The notes beneath the pieces are model-generated. The model made no database searches, was not told the origin of the DNA, and saw nothing but the letters and a program-made list of their open reading frames with translations. A DNA stretch of 7,830 bases, taken from positions 1 through 7,830 of the forward strand of contig CALDFO010000447.1 of NCBI GenBank assembly GCA_937942205.1, read 5' to 3'. Each line of letters begins with the position of its first letter. The first letter of the stretch is position 1. Below, piece after piece: positions 1-5,980 of the stretch. Origin of the DNA: an uncultured Alphaproteobacteria bacterium. GTDB lineage: Bacteria; Pseudomonadota; Alphaproteobacteria; Micropepsales; Micropepsaceae. The position numbers were made by a program, and so were the translations under genes.

Positions 1-848
1 TCACGCAAGGCATGGTCTGCCACGAAACCTACAAGGACGCGGCCGGGGCCTGGGTGGCGCCGGACGAGATCGAAAAGCGCGGCGGCAAGGCCTATCTGCT
101 GGGCACGGACACGGAAGTCGCCGTCGGCGCGTCCGAAAAGATGTCCAAGTCCAGGAAGAATGTGATCGCGCCGGAGACGATCATCGCCGATTACGGCGCC
201 GACACCATCCGCTGGTTCATGCTGTCGGACACCCCGCCGGAGCGCGACATCGAATGGACCGATGCGGGCGCGGAAGGCTGCTGGCGGTTCGTGCAGCGCA
301 TCTACCGCTTCTGCGCCGAAGCCGAGGGCCTGCCGCCCGCCGGAACGCCGGTGAGCGCCGATGACGAAGCCTCCAGATCGTTGCGCCAGGCGGTGCACAA
401 GGCCATCGCGGCGGTGACCGATCACCTGGAGCATCTGCGCTTCAACAGCGCCGTGGCCCAGCTTTATACCCTGGCCAATATGGTCGGTGGGGCCGACAAG
501 GCGGGTCCGGCGGCGCGGCGCGAGGCGCTGGAAACCATCGTGCTGCTCTGCGCCCCCATGATGCCGCATCTGGCCGAGGAATGCTGGAAGGCGCTGGGCC
601 ATGACCGGCTGGTGGCGGAGACGCCCTGGCCGAAATATGATCCCGCTTTGACCGCCAGCGACAGCGTCACCATGCCGGTGCAGGTGAACGGCAAGCGGCG
701 CGGCGAGGTGGTGATGCCCAAGGGCGCCGGCAATGCGGCGGTGGAAGCGGCGGCGCTGGCGCTGGACGGGGTGATCCGGGCGCTGGACGGCGCGCCGCCC
801 AAGAAGGTGATCGTGGTGCCCAACCGTATTGTGAATATTGTTGTATGA
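1..848 (+). CDS. leuS: Leucyl-tRNA synthetase, C-terminal part (5' end outside window)
   Basis: This is the cytoplasmic class I aminoacyl-tRNA synthetase that charges tRNA-Leu. The reading frame is already open at base 3 and has no start codon here, so only about the last 280 residues are present. The class I KMSKS signature is encoded at 138-152, within EKMSKSRKNV. A helical anticodon-binding domain follows (DTIRWFMLSDTPPERDIEW, then the LRFNSAVAQLY and LLCAPMMPHLAEECW segments). The small C-terminal domain typical of bacterial LeuRS comes last (VQVNGKRRGEVVMPKG, ending PNRIVNIVV). The stop codon TGA at 846-848 overlaps the ATG of the next gene as ATGA, which implies translational coupling with lptE. 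LeuRS upstream of LptE and HolA is a common alphaproteobacterial order. Identity is close to certain. Confidence 0.97.
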   Translation, partial: TQGMVCHETYKDAAGAWVAPDEIEKRGGKAYLLGTDTEVAVGASEKMSKSRKNVIAPETIIADYGADTIRWFMLSDTPPERDIEWTDAGAEGCWRFVQRIYRFCAEAEGLPPAGTPVSADDEASRSLRQAVHKAIAAVTDHLEHLRFNSAVAQLYTLANMVGGADKAGPAARREALETIVLLCAPMMPHLAEECWKALGHDRLVAETPWPKYDPALTASDSVTMPVQVNGKRRGEVVMPKGAGNAAVEAAALALDGVIRALDGAPPKKVIVVPNRIVNIVV

Positions 849-1432
849 AGAGACCCCCTCCGGTTTCAGCTTTCGCTCGGCTCCCCAAGGGGTCGCCTTC
901 GCACGCTGAAACCACCTCCCCCTCGCAGGCGCTGCGCGCGCGAAGGAGAGGCGGGCCGGTGCTGGTCTTCGCGATGCTGTCGGTGTTGCTGGCGGCGTGC
1001 GGTTTCCAGCCCATGTATGGCGGGCGGATGGCGCCGCAGATGGCGGCCATCTATGTCGAGCCGATTCCCGAGCGTGAAGGCTATGAGCTGCGCAACACGC
1101 TGATCGACATTCTCAATTCCGACGGCAGCCAGACGGGCAAGCGCTATCGCCTCCAGGTCACCTTGCGCGAATCCAGCCAGGGCATTGCCCTGCAGAACGA
1201 CGCCACCATCACCCGCTACAACAACACGCTGGAAGCCAGCTATGTCCTCAGCGACGCGAAGGGCACGGTGCTGACGCAAGGGGCGGAGAAGGAACTGTCG
1301 GCCTATAACGTGGCCCAGTCGCCCTATGCCACGCTGGTGGCCGAGCAGGACGCCAACAAGCGGGCGGCCCAGGACATCGCCGAGCGCATCCGCCTCAGCC
1401 TGGGCGCCTGGTTCCGCCGCAACCGGCCATGA
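845..1432 (+). CDS. lptE: LPS-assembly lipoprotein LptE with a repeat-derived N-terminal extension
   Basis: LptE is the outer-membrane lipoprotein that plugs the LptD barrel and helps deliver lipopolysaccharide to the cell surface. A hydrophobic stretch ([14 protein letters not shown], residues 39-52 from the ATG at 845) ends in a lipobox with the lipidated Cys at residue 52. It is followed by GFQPMYGG, the usual mature N-terminus of LptE. The mature part is about 144 residues, normal for the family. The start is ambiguous. The ATG at 845 overlaps the leuS stop (ATGA) but gives a 38-residue Pro/Ser/Arg-rich n-region encoded by a palindromic element. A GTG at 959 has AAGGAG at 943-948 with 10-nt spacing, but it leaves a signal peptide with no positive charge. 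I keep 845 because of the coupling and the uninterrupted frame. The stop overlaps holA (ATGA, 1429-1432). Confidence 0.88.
   Translation: MKRPPPVSAFARLPKGSPSHAETTSPSQALRARRRGGPVLVFAMLSVLLAACGFQPMYGGRMAPQMAAIYVEPIPEREGYELRNTLIDILNSDGSQTGKRYRLQVTLRESSQGIALQNDATITRYNNTLEASYVLSDAKGTVLTQGAEKELSAYNVAQSPYATLVAEQDANKRAAQDIAERIRLSLGAWFRRNRP
852..951. repeat. Double-hairpin palindromic element inside the 5' end of lptE
   Basis: Two inverted repeats lie back to back. The first has perfect 9-bp arms, ggtttcagc at 862-870 and gctgaaacc at 905-913, enclosing a smaller cccc-aa-gggg hairpin at 883-892. The second has imperfect 12-bp arms (915-926 and 940-951, 10 of 12 paired). The Shine-Dalgarno-like aaggag is part of its 3' arm. 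The composition (C-rich blocks plus ttcgct/ttcgca cores) is typical of small intergenic repeats in GC-rich alphaproteobacteria, and the encoded peptide looks nothing like a signal peptide. The element begins two to three codons after the ATGA junction with leuS. The outer boundaries are approximate. Confidence 0.7.
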
Positions 1433-2454
1433 TCGTCAAGAGTCACGAAGCCGACCGCTATGTCGCCGGCCCGCCCAAGGGCCTGCTGATCGCGCTGGTC
1501 TATGGCCCCGATGCGGGGCTGGTGCAGGAGCGCACCGAAAAGCTGCTCAAGACGGTGACGCCCGATCTCACCGATCCGTTCAACGCCGCCGATCTCGGCG
1601 AGGCGGCGCTGCTGGCCGATCCGGCGCGGCTGGCCGACGAGGCCGCCGCCATCTCGATGATGGGCGGGCGGCGCACGGTGCGGGTGCGCGGCGGCGGCAA
1701 CGATCTGGCCGACATCGTGGAACATCTGATCGACGACCCCAAAGGCGACGCGCTGGTGGTGATCGAGGCCGGCGACCTGCCCAAGACCTCGGCGCTGCGC
1801 AAGCTGTTCGACGGCCACAAGAGCGCCGCCGCCATCCAGTGCTATCCCGACTCGGTGCGCGACCTGGCCGATGTGGTGCGCGATGCGCTGCGGGCCGAAG
1901 GGCTTTCCATTGCGCCCGACGCGCTGGAGGACGCGGTATCGCGGCTGGGTTCGGATCGCGGCGTCACCCGGCGCGAGATCGAAAAGCTGCTGCTCTATAT
2001 GCACGGCCAGAAACAGGTGACGCTGGAGGATGTGCGCGCGGTGATGGGCGACGAGGCCGAGGCGCGCAGCGAAAGCGCCTGCGACGCCGCCGGGTCGGGC
2101 GATCTGGCGCGGCTGGACCGCGAACTGGAGCGGCTGTGGGTGTCGGACACCCAGCCCGCCCAAGTGATCCGCAGCGCGATGGGCCATTTCCAGAAGCTGC
2201 TCCAGGCGCGCGAAAGCGCCGCGCGGGGCGAAAGCCTGGACATGGTGATGAAGCGGCTGCGCCCGCCGGTGCATTTCTCCCGCGCCAATGCCTTCAAGGC
2301 CCAGGCCCAGCGCTGGACCGGCGACAAGCTGGGCGAGGCGCTGGATCTGTTGTTGGAAGCCGAGGCGCTGACCCGCACCACCGGCGTGCCCGCCGAGGCG
2401 GTGACGGGCCGCACCCTGATGAACATCGCCGCCATGGCGCGGAGTGCCCGCTGA
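1429..2454 (+). CDS. holA: DNA polymerase III subunit delta
   Basis: HolA is the delta subunit of the clamp loader. It opens the beta sliding clamp during replication. The 341-residue product has the expected length and features. These include an N-terminal [20 protein letters not shown] segment (residues about 21-40, the degenerate nucleotide-binding fold region of delta), a central [18 protein letters not shown] region, the [11 protein letters not shown] segment leading into the lid domain, and a C-terminal collar-domain signature [17 protein letters not shown] (about 307-323), equivalent to the conserved 'D..lKttg' region. The start ATG overlaps the lptE stop (ATGA) and has no clear ribosome binding site of its own, which suggests coupled translation. 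The stop TGA shares one base with the hisF start. The lptE-holA pairing is standard in alphaproteobacteria and supports the call. Confidence 0.95.
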   Translation: MIVKSHEADRYVAGPPKGLLIALVYGPDAGLVQERTEKLLKTVTPDLTDPFNAADLGEAALLADPARLADEAAAISMMGGRRTVRVRGGGNDLADIVEHLIDDPKGDALVVIEAGDLPKTSALRKLFDGHKSAAAIQCYPDSVRDLADVVRDALRAEGLSIAPDALEDAVSRLGSDRGVTRREIEKLLLYMHGQKQVTLEDVRAVMGDEAEARSESACDAAGSGDLARLDRELERLWVSDTQPAQVIRSAMGHFQKLLQARESAARGESLDMVMKRLRPPVHFSRANAFKAQAQRWTGDKLGEALDLLLEAEALTRTTGVPAEAVTGRTLMNIAAMARSAR

Positions 2455-3269
2455 TGCTGAAAGTTCGTGTGATCCCCTGTCTGGACGTCAAGGACGGCCG
2501 CGTCGTCAAGGGCGTGAATTTCGAGGGCCTGCGCGATGCCGGCGATCCGGTGGAGCAGGCGATCGTCTATGACAGAGCGGGCGCCGACGAACTCTGCTTC
2601 CTGGACATCACCGCCAGCCATGAGGCGCGCGGCACGCTGCTGGATGTGGTGCGCCGCACCGCCGAGGTCTGCTTCATGCCGCTGACCGTGGGCGGCGGCG
2701 TGCGCACCCTGGAGGATATCCGCGCCCTGCTGCTGGCGGGGGCCGACAAGGTTTCCATCAACACCGCCGCCGTGACGCGGCCCGAATTCGTCAAGGAAGC
2801 CGCCGAGAAGTTCGGCAGCCAGTGCATCGTCGCCGCTATCGACGCCAAGAAGGTGCGGCGGGAGCATCGGGCAGGCGAGCGGAGCGAAGCCGTCGCCCGT
2901 GCGACCCAAAATGACTTCAACTATGAAATCTTCACCCATGGCGGCCGCAAGGCCACCGGCATCGACGCGGTGGATCATGCCCGAAAGCTGGTCGGCTATG
3001 GCGCGGGCGAAATCCTGCTCACCTCGATGGACCGCGACGGCGTCAAGTCCGGCTATGACCTGGACCTGACGCGGGCGGTGGCCGATGCGGTGGCGGTGCC
3101 GGTGATCGCCAGTGGCGGCGTCGGGAATGTGCAGGATTTGGTCGATGGCGTGACCAAGGGTCATGCCAGCGCCGTGCTGGCGGCCTCCATCTTCCATTTC
3201 GGCGAGGTGAGTATCGCCCAGGCCAAGCAGGCGCTGGCCGCCGCCGGCTTGCCGGTGCGTCCGGTCTAG
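2454..3269 (+). CDS. hisF: Imidazole glycerol phosphate synthase cyclase subunit HisF, with an in-frame repeat insertion
   Basis: HisF is the (beta/alpha)8-barrel cyclase that works with the glutaminase HisH. It converts PRFAR and ammonia to imidazole glycerol phosphate and AICAR in histidine synthesis. Visible hallmarks are [18 protein letters not shown] with catalytic Asp11, the phosphate-binding TVGGGVRT and VIASGGVGN loops, VAAIDAKKV with catalytic Asp130, and [15 protein letters not shown]. At 271 residues it is longer than the usual roughly 252-258. The surplus lies at residues 135-156, between DAKKV and YEIFTHGG. Related enzymes have only about three residues there, so the net gain is about 19. 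A 46-bp repeat found again at 4968-5013 accounts for most of it. The frame and all motifs after the insertion are intact, so the enzyme is probably functional. GGAG at 2441-2444 gives a suitable ribosome binding site. The start overlaps the holA stop by one base. Confidence 0.95.
   Translation: MLKVRVIPCLDVKDGRVVKGVNFEGLRDAGDPVEQAIVYDRAGADELCFLDITASHEARGTLLDVVRRTAEVCFMPLTVGGGVRTLEDIRALLLAGADKVSINTAAVTRPEFVKEAAEKFGSQCIVAAIDAKKVRREHRAGERSEAVARATQNDFNYEIFTHGGRKATGIDAVDHARKLVGYGAGEILLTSMDRDGVKSGYDLDLTRAVADAVAVPVIASGGVGNVQDLVDGVTKGHASAVLAASIFHFGEVSIAQAKQALAAAGLPVRPV
2861..2906. repeat. 46-bp palindromic element, copy 1, in frame inside hisF
   Basis: This stretch aligns without gaps to 4968-5013, with 41 of 46 bases identical. 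It can fold into a stem with one bulged base: element positions 14-18 pair with 33-37, position 19 is bulged, 20-22 pair with 30-32, and the loop is the 7-nt agcgaag. Differences from the other copy at element positions 15/36 and 22/30 are reciprocal G-C to C-G swaps that keep both pairs. It encodes most of the extra residues 135-156 of HisF, including [15 protein letters not shown]. Confidence 0.85.
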
Positions 3270-3271
3270 GC

Positions 3272-3286
3272 CCGGCTTTTTGCCGG
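3272..3286. terminator. Possible weak terminator after hisF
   Basis: A short stem-loop starts three bases after the hisF stop: ccggc at 3272-3276, a ttttt loop, and gccgg at 3282-3286, followed by ttt. Only five base pairs and a three-T tail are present, so termination may be partial. The CHAD gene 54 bp further on could be read through from the upstream cluster. I see no clear promoter in 3287-3340. Confidence 0.35.
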
Positions 3287-3340
3287 TTTCCGCTGGCGCG
3301 CGATTGCCGCCCGCGCGGCTTTGCGTCTAGCCTGGACGGC

Positions 3341-4300
3341 ATGGACGATCTCCGCCCCGCCGTTCATGCCCCGCTCCGCCGCGATCCGGCCCCCGCCAAG
3401 CCGGTTCCCGCCCATGTCACCGCCGACATGCGCCCGGACGAGGCGTTCCGTATCACCCTGTCGGGTTGCCTGGCCCAGATCACCGCCAATGCCGCGGCGC
3501 TGAAGGCGGGGCGCTCGGTGGAGGGCTTGCACCAGCTCCGGGTGGCGCTGCGGCGGCTGGATGTGGCGATCCAGGCCTTCGCGAAAGAGTTCCGCCAGCC
3601 CTGGCTGGAGGAACTGCGCGACCGGGGCAAGATTCTGTCGGACCGGGTGGGTCCGGCGCGCGATCTGGATGTCTTTGTGGAGACGCTGCTGGATGCCGTG
3701 CCGTGCGGCGATGGCATGACGGCGCTGCGCCGCCGGGCGCAGGCGGCGCGCGATGCGGCGTGGAAGACGGTCGAGGCTTGCGTTCGCGGCCCCGATCTCG
3801 CGCTGTTCCTGGAGGATGTCGCGGCGCTTGCCGCCTCGCGCCTGCCGCTGGGCCGGGATCATCGCCTGCCGTGCACCGCCGCGCGCATCTTGGACCGGCA
3901 GTGGCAGCGCGTGAAGAAACGCGGCCGCGCCGCGAAGGGCCGCGCCGACCCGGATGGGGCCGACCTGCACCGGCTGCGGATCGCGCTCAAGAAACTGCGC
4001 TATGCGGCCGAAGTCTTCGCCCCGCTCTATCCGGCCAGAAAGGTGAAAGCCTATCTGAAACAGGCGCGCGCCTTGCAGGAGCATTTGGGCGACCTCAACG
4101 ACATCGTCCATGTCCGCCAGACCCTGGCGCTGGTGCTGCGCGCCGAATCCCGCAAGCACGCCGACAGGGCGCATGATGACGACATGGCCTTCGCCGCCGG
4201 GATGGTGGCGGGCTGGTATGGCGCTCATGCCGCGGAACACGCCCGGCAGGCGCTGCGCTGCTATGCCGACTTCAAGGCGGTCAAGCCGTTCTGGGATTAA
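3341..4300 (+). CDS. CHAD domain-containing protein
   Basis: CHAD (conserved histidine alpha-helical domain) proteins are all-helical bundles with conserved basic faces. Several bind inorganic polyphosphate or associate with polyphosphate granules. The 319-residue product shows the two diagnostic repeats: LHQLRVALRRLDVAIQAF (about residues 63-80) and LHRLRIALKKLRYAAEVF (about 209-226). The latter is followed by LQEHLGDLNDIV (about 245-256), which is also characteristic. An ARDLD segment (106-110) lies between them. The protein is rich in Arg, Lys and Ala and has no signal peptide or membrane segment. Many CHAD proteins are fused to an N-terminal CYTH triphosphatase domain. Here only about 30 non-conserved residues precede the first helix, so this is a CHAD-only protein. 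The start at 3341 has no strong ribosome binding site, and an ATG at residue 30 (3428) is an alternative. It converges on the phosphatase gene. Confidence 0.9.
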   Translation: MDDLRPAVHAPLRRDPAPAKPVPAHVTADMRPDEAFRITLSGCLAQITANAAALKAGRSVEGLHQLRVALRRLDVAIQAFAKEFRQPWLEELRDRGKILSDRVGPARDLDVFVETLLDAVPCGDGMTALRRRAQAARDAAWKTVEACVRGPDLALFLEDVAALAASRLPLGRDHRLPCTAARILDRQWQRVKKRGRAAKGRADPDGADLHRLRIALKKLRYAAEVFAPLYPARKVKAYLKQARALQEHLGDLNDIVHVRQTLALVLRAESRKHADRAHDDDMAFAAGMVAGWYGAHAAEHARQALRCYADFKAVKPFWD

Positions 4301-4311
4301 CACATTCTGTC

Positions 4312-4334
4312 ATGGCCGGGTTTAACCCGGCCAT
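4312..4334. terminator. Bidirectional stem-loop between convergent genes
   Basis: A perfect inverted repeat has arms atggccggg at 4312-4320 and cccggccat at 4326-4334, with loop tttaa. It lies in the 42-bp gap between the CHAD gene (+) and the histidine phosphatase gene (-). The stem is strong, but neither side has a long T tract, so it may act as a bidirectional terminator with limited efficiency or as a 3'-end stabiliser for both mRNAs. Confidence 0.65.
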
Positions 4335-4342
4335 CCAGAGGA

Positions 4343-4933
4343 TTAGAGAATAGAGAAATCCATATTGAGCGCTTCCAGCGTCACCGAACCGTCTTGCGCC
4401 AGCGACAGCAGCAGGATTTTCGACACATCCAGGTCCGGCGGCATGGGCGTGGCCATGTCCCAGCCGGTCGCCAGGGTATAGGCGGCGCGCAGCACGCCCA
4501 GATGCGCCACCGCCACGGCGTCGTCCGCGCCTTGCGCCACGTCGCGCAGGAAAGCGGTGACGCGGTCATGCAGTTCGGCGGTGGATTCGCCGCCGCCGGG
4601 GCGGAAGGCCGCGCCCGGCCCGGCGCGCAGGAACGCATCATCGCCATGCTGTGCCAGGATTTCGTCGCGGGTCAGGCCTTCCCAGGCGCCCCAATTCTGC
4701 TCCATCAGCCGTGCGTCGGTGTTGCCGTCCTCCAGGCCCAGCAGCCGCGCGGTATGGCGCGCCCGCGCCAGCGGACTGACGAACACCCGCGCCCCGTCGC
4801 ACAAAGGCGGCAGGCGCAGCGCCGCCATGCGGGCGATGCCCGCCTGGCTGAGACCGATGTCGGTATGGCCCTGGATGCGCCCCTGCGCGTTCCAGTCTGT
4901 GGGGCCGTGGCGCAGGAAGGCGATGCGCGTCAT
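4343..4933 (-). CDS. Histidine phosphatase (phosphoglycerate mutase-like) family protein
   Basis: This is a member of the branch that uses a phosphohistidine intermediate. The nucleophile motif is IAFLRHGPTDWN with Arg8 and His9. PLARARHTA carries the second phosphate-pocket Arg (Arg57). LMEQNWGAWEG supplies the conserved acidic region (Glu78). The second catalytic His is His144 in VAVAHLGVLRA. The product is 196 residues, a normal size for small broad-range phosphatases such as alpha-ribazole phosphatase or GpmB-like enzymes. The substrate cannot be read from the sequence. It lies downstream of xthA on the same strand. Its ATG sits in an ATGA with a relict xthA stop (4933-4930), so the two genes were probably translationally coupled before a repeat moved the present xthA stop 84 nt upstream. 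No separate promoter is apparent. Confidence 0.9.
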   Translation of the reverse strand: MTRIAFLRHGPTDWNAQGRIQGHTDIGLSQAGIARMAALRLPPLCDGARVFVSPLARARHTARLLGLEDGNTDARLMEQNWGAWEGLTRDEILAQHGDDAFLRAGPGAAFRPGGGESTAELHDRVTAFLRDVAQGADDAVAVAHLGVLRAAYTLATGWDMATPMPPDLDVSKILLLSLAQDGSVTLEALNMDFSIL

Positions 4934-4965
4934 ACGTCCAGTTCCACCACGACGGGTACGTGATC
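4933..4965 (-). repeat. Relict second copy of the xthA 3' end
   Basis: On the minus strand these 33 bases encode DHVPVVVELDV followed directly by TGA at 4932-4930. That is the same peptide that ends XthA at 5053-5021. The two copies match at 28 of 33 bases, and all five differences fall on third codon positions. Here the final A of the last codon starts the ATG of the phosphatase gene. The copy is out of frame with the current xthA and so is no longer translated as its end. Confidence 0.88.
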
Positions 4966-4967
4966 GC

Positions 4968-5013
4968 GGAGCACCGGGCAGCCGAGCGCAGCGAAGGCGT
5001 CGGCCGTGCGACC
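4968..5013. repeat. 46-bp palindromic element, copy 2, between xthA and the phosphatase gene
   Basis: This is the gapless partner of 2861-2906 (41 of 46 identical, same orientation in the window). It folds into the same bulged stem with an agcgaag loop and carries two compensatory pair swaps relative to copy 1. It is bracketed by the two copies of the xthA tail. On the minus strand it is open in the frame of the relict tail (read as GRTADAFAALGCPVLR just before DHVPVVVELDV), so it could once have been translated as part of an XthA C-terminus. Confidence 0.85.
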
Positions 5014-5017
5014 TTTG

Positions 5018-5809
5018 TTAAACATCCAGTTCCACCACGACCGGCACATGATCTGACGCCTTCTGCCAGCCGCGCATCTTCTTGACGATCTTCTGGGATG
5101 TCAGCGCGCCCTTGAGGCCGGGACTGAGCCAGGCGTGATCCAGGCGGCGGCCGCGATCGGAGGCTTCCCAGTCGCTGGCGCGATAACTCCACCAGCTATA
5201 GATCTTCCGGTCCGCCGGAATGAAATGGCGGGTGCTGTCGGTCCAGTCGAAAGCCGCCTGCGCCTCGCCCAGCAGGCGGGTTTCGACCGGCGTGTGGCTG
5301 ACGATGTTCAGCAGCTGCTTGTGGCTCCAGACGTCATGCTCCAGCGGCGCCACATTCAGATCGCCCACCAGCATCACCGGATCGCTCTTGTTGCGCTTGC
5401 GGGCGAAGAATTTTTCCATGCCCTGCAGGAAGTGCAGCTTGTGCGCGAATTTGGGATTGGCGGCGGGATCGGGAATGTCGCCGCCCGCCGGAACATAGAA
5501 ATTGTGCAGCTCCACGCCGTTGGCCAGGGTCACGCCGATATGGCGGGCATGGCCCTCGCGGCAGAAATCCTGGGTGCCGGTTTCGCGGAAGGGGATTTTC
5601 GAAAGCACCGCCACGCCGTGATAGGCCTTCTGGCCGTGGATGGCCTGATGGACATAGCCCAGCTTGTGAAAGGGCAGGGCGGGAAACAGATCATCGGACA
5701 CCTTGGTTTCCTGCAGGCACAGCACGTCCGGCTGCTCGTCACGCAGGAAGCGGGTGACGAGCTGGGCCCGGAAGCGGACGGAATTGACATTCCAGGTGGC
5801 GATCCTCAC
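5018..5809 (-). CDS. xthA: Exodeoxyribonuclease III / AP endonuclease
   Basis: This is the base-excision-repair nuclease that cuts 5' of abasic sites and degrades 3' ends. With a GTG start at 5809 the product is 263 residues and begins MRIATWNVNS, the canonical family start. Catalytic and metal-binding motifs are complete: Asn7, LQETK with Glu34, NFYVPAGG with Tyr105, GDLNVAP with Asp150 and Asn152, RRLDHAWLS with Asp224 and His225, and SDHVPV with Asp253 and His254. An in-frame ATG at 5842 would add 11 residues with no family resemblance. The GTG has AAGAGG at 5825-5820 with 10-nt spacing, so I choose GTG. The gene starts in an AT-rich region divergent from a small membrane-protein gene. Its last 11 codons are repeated downstream at 4965-4933, beyond a palindromic element. 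The present stop TAA at 5020-5018 lies between the two copies. Confidence 0.95.
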   Translation of the reverse strand: MRIATWNVNSVRFRAQLVTRFLRDEQPDVLCLQETKVSDDLFPALPFHKLGYVHQAIHGQKAYHGVAVLSKIPFRETGTQDFCREGHARHIGVTLANGVELHNFYVPAGGDIPDPAANPKFAHKLHFLQGMEKFFARKRNKSDPVMLVGDLNVAPLEHDVWSHKQLLNIVSHTPVETRLLGEAQAAFDWTDSTRHFIPADRKIYSWWSYRASDWEASDRGRRLDHAWLSPGLKGALTSQKIVKKMRGWQKASDHVPVVVELDV

Positions 5810-5819
5810 GTTTTTCAGA

Positions 5820-5825
5820 CCTCTT
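5820..5825 (-). promoter_or_regulatory. Ribosome binding site supporting the xthA GTG start
   Basis: AAGAGG on the minus strand lies 10 nt before the GTG at 5809. It decides the start choice against the upstream ATG at 5842, which lies on the other side of this site and has no comparable motif. Confidence 0.6.
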
Positions 5826-5942
5826 ATGCTGCAATTGCACATATCGTGGCTGGTACGCGCAATTTAGTTGTTTCTGTTGTATTTCAATGATTTACAAAGA
5901 AATTAACTTGCGTAAATGCATAAAACGCATATGTAAGCGTCA

Positions 5943-5971
5943 TTGAATTGCATTGCTCGGCGCATTATATC
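5943..5971 (+). promoter_or_regulatory. Candidate sigma-70 type promoter for the small membrane protein gene
   Basis: TTGAAT at 5943-5948 and TATATC at 5966-5971 are separated by 17 bp, ideal for a housekeeping promoter. Transcription would start near 5978, just before the 5'-UTR hairpin. A second, weaker candidate is TTGCGT at 5908-5913 with TATGTA at 5930-5935 (16-bp spacer). The whole 5811-5970 stretch is far more AT-rich than the rest of the window, as expected for a regulatory region serving two divergent genes. No experimental support is available. Confidence 0.55.
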
Positions 5972-5980
5972 GCATTGCAG

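Noticed and set aside
1326..3269. A 647-codon open frame that includes hisF fused to a long upstream segment.
   Set aside because: The upstream 370 or so residues are the Arg/Gly/Ala-rich alternate-frame reading of holA. HisF starts properly at 2454 with its own GGAG and canonical N-terminus.
3266..4303. A 345-codon open frame antisense to the CHAD gene.
   Set aside because: Long antisense frames are common in GC-rich coding DNA. The opposite strand carries clear CHAD motifs, while this one has no family features.
2861..5013. The two 46-bp repeats as a CRISPR or phage attachment pair.
   Set aside because: There are only two copies about 2.1 kb apart, with no spacer periodicity, Cas genes or integrase. 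The intervening genes are ordinary housekeeping genes, so neither interpretation fits.
4930..5026. Programmed +1 frameshift at the xthA stop (gtt taa c), which would read through the element into the second tail copy.
   Set aside because: The site is only loosely like the prfB frameshift site (ctt tga c). GUU to UUU slippage would pair poorly, and no Shine-Dalgarno-like stimulator lies at the needed distance. The protein is already complete at the first tail, so historical rearrangement is the simpler explanation.
4638..5192. A 184-codon minus-strand open frame spanning the phosphatase/xthA junction.
   Set aside because: It overlaps both real genes out of frame and has an Arg/Pro/Gly-rich shadow composition with no recognisable motif.
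5135..5890. A 251-codon plus-strand open frame opposite xthA.
   Set aside because: It is the antisense shadow of xthA. All catalytic motifs lie on the minus strand.
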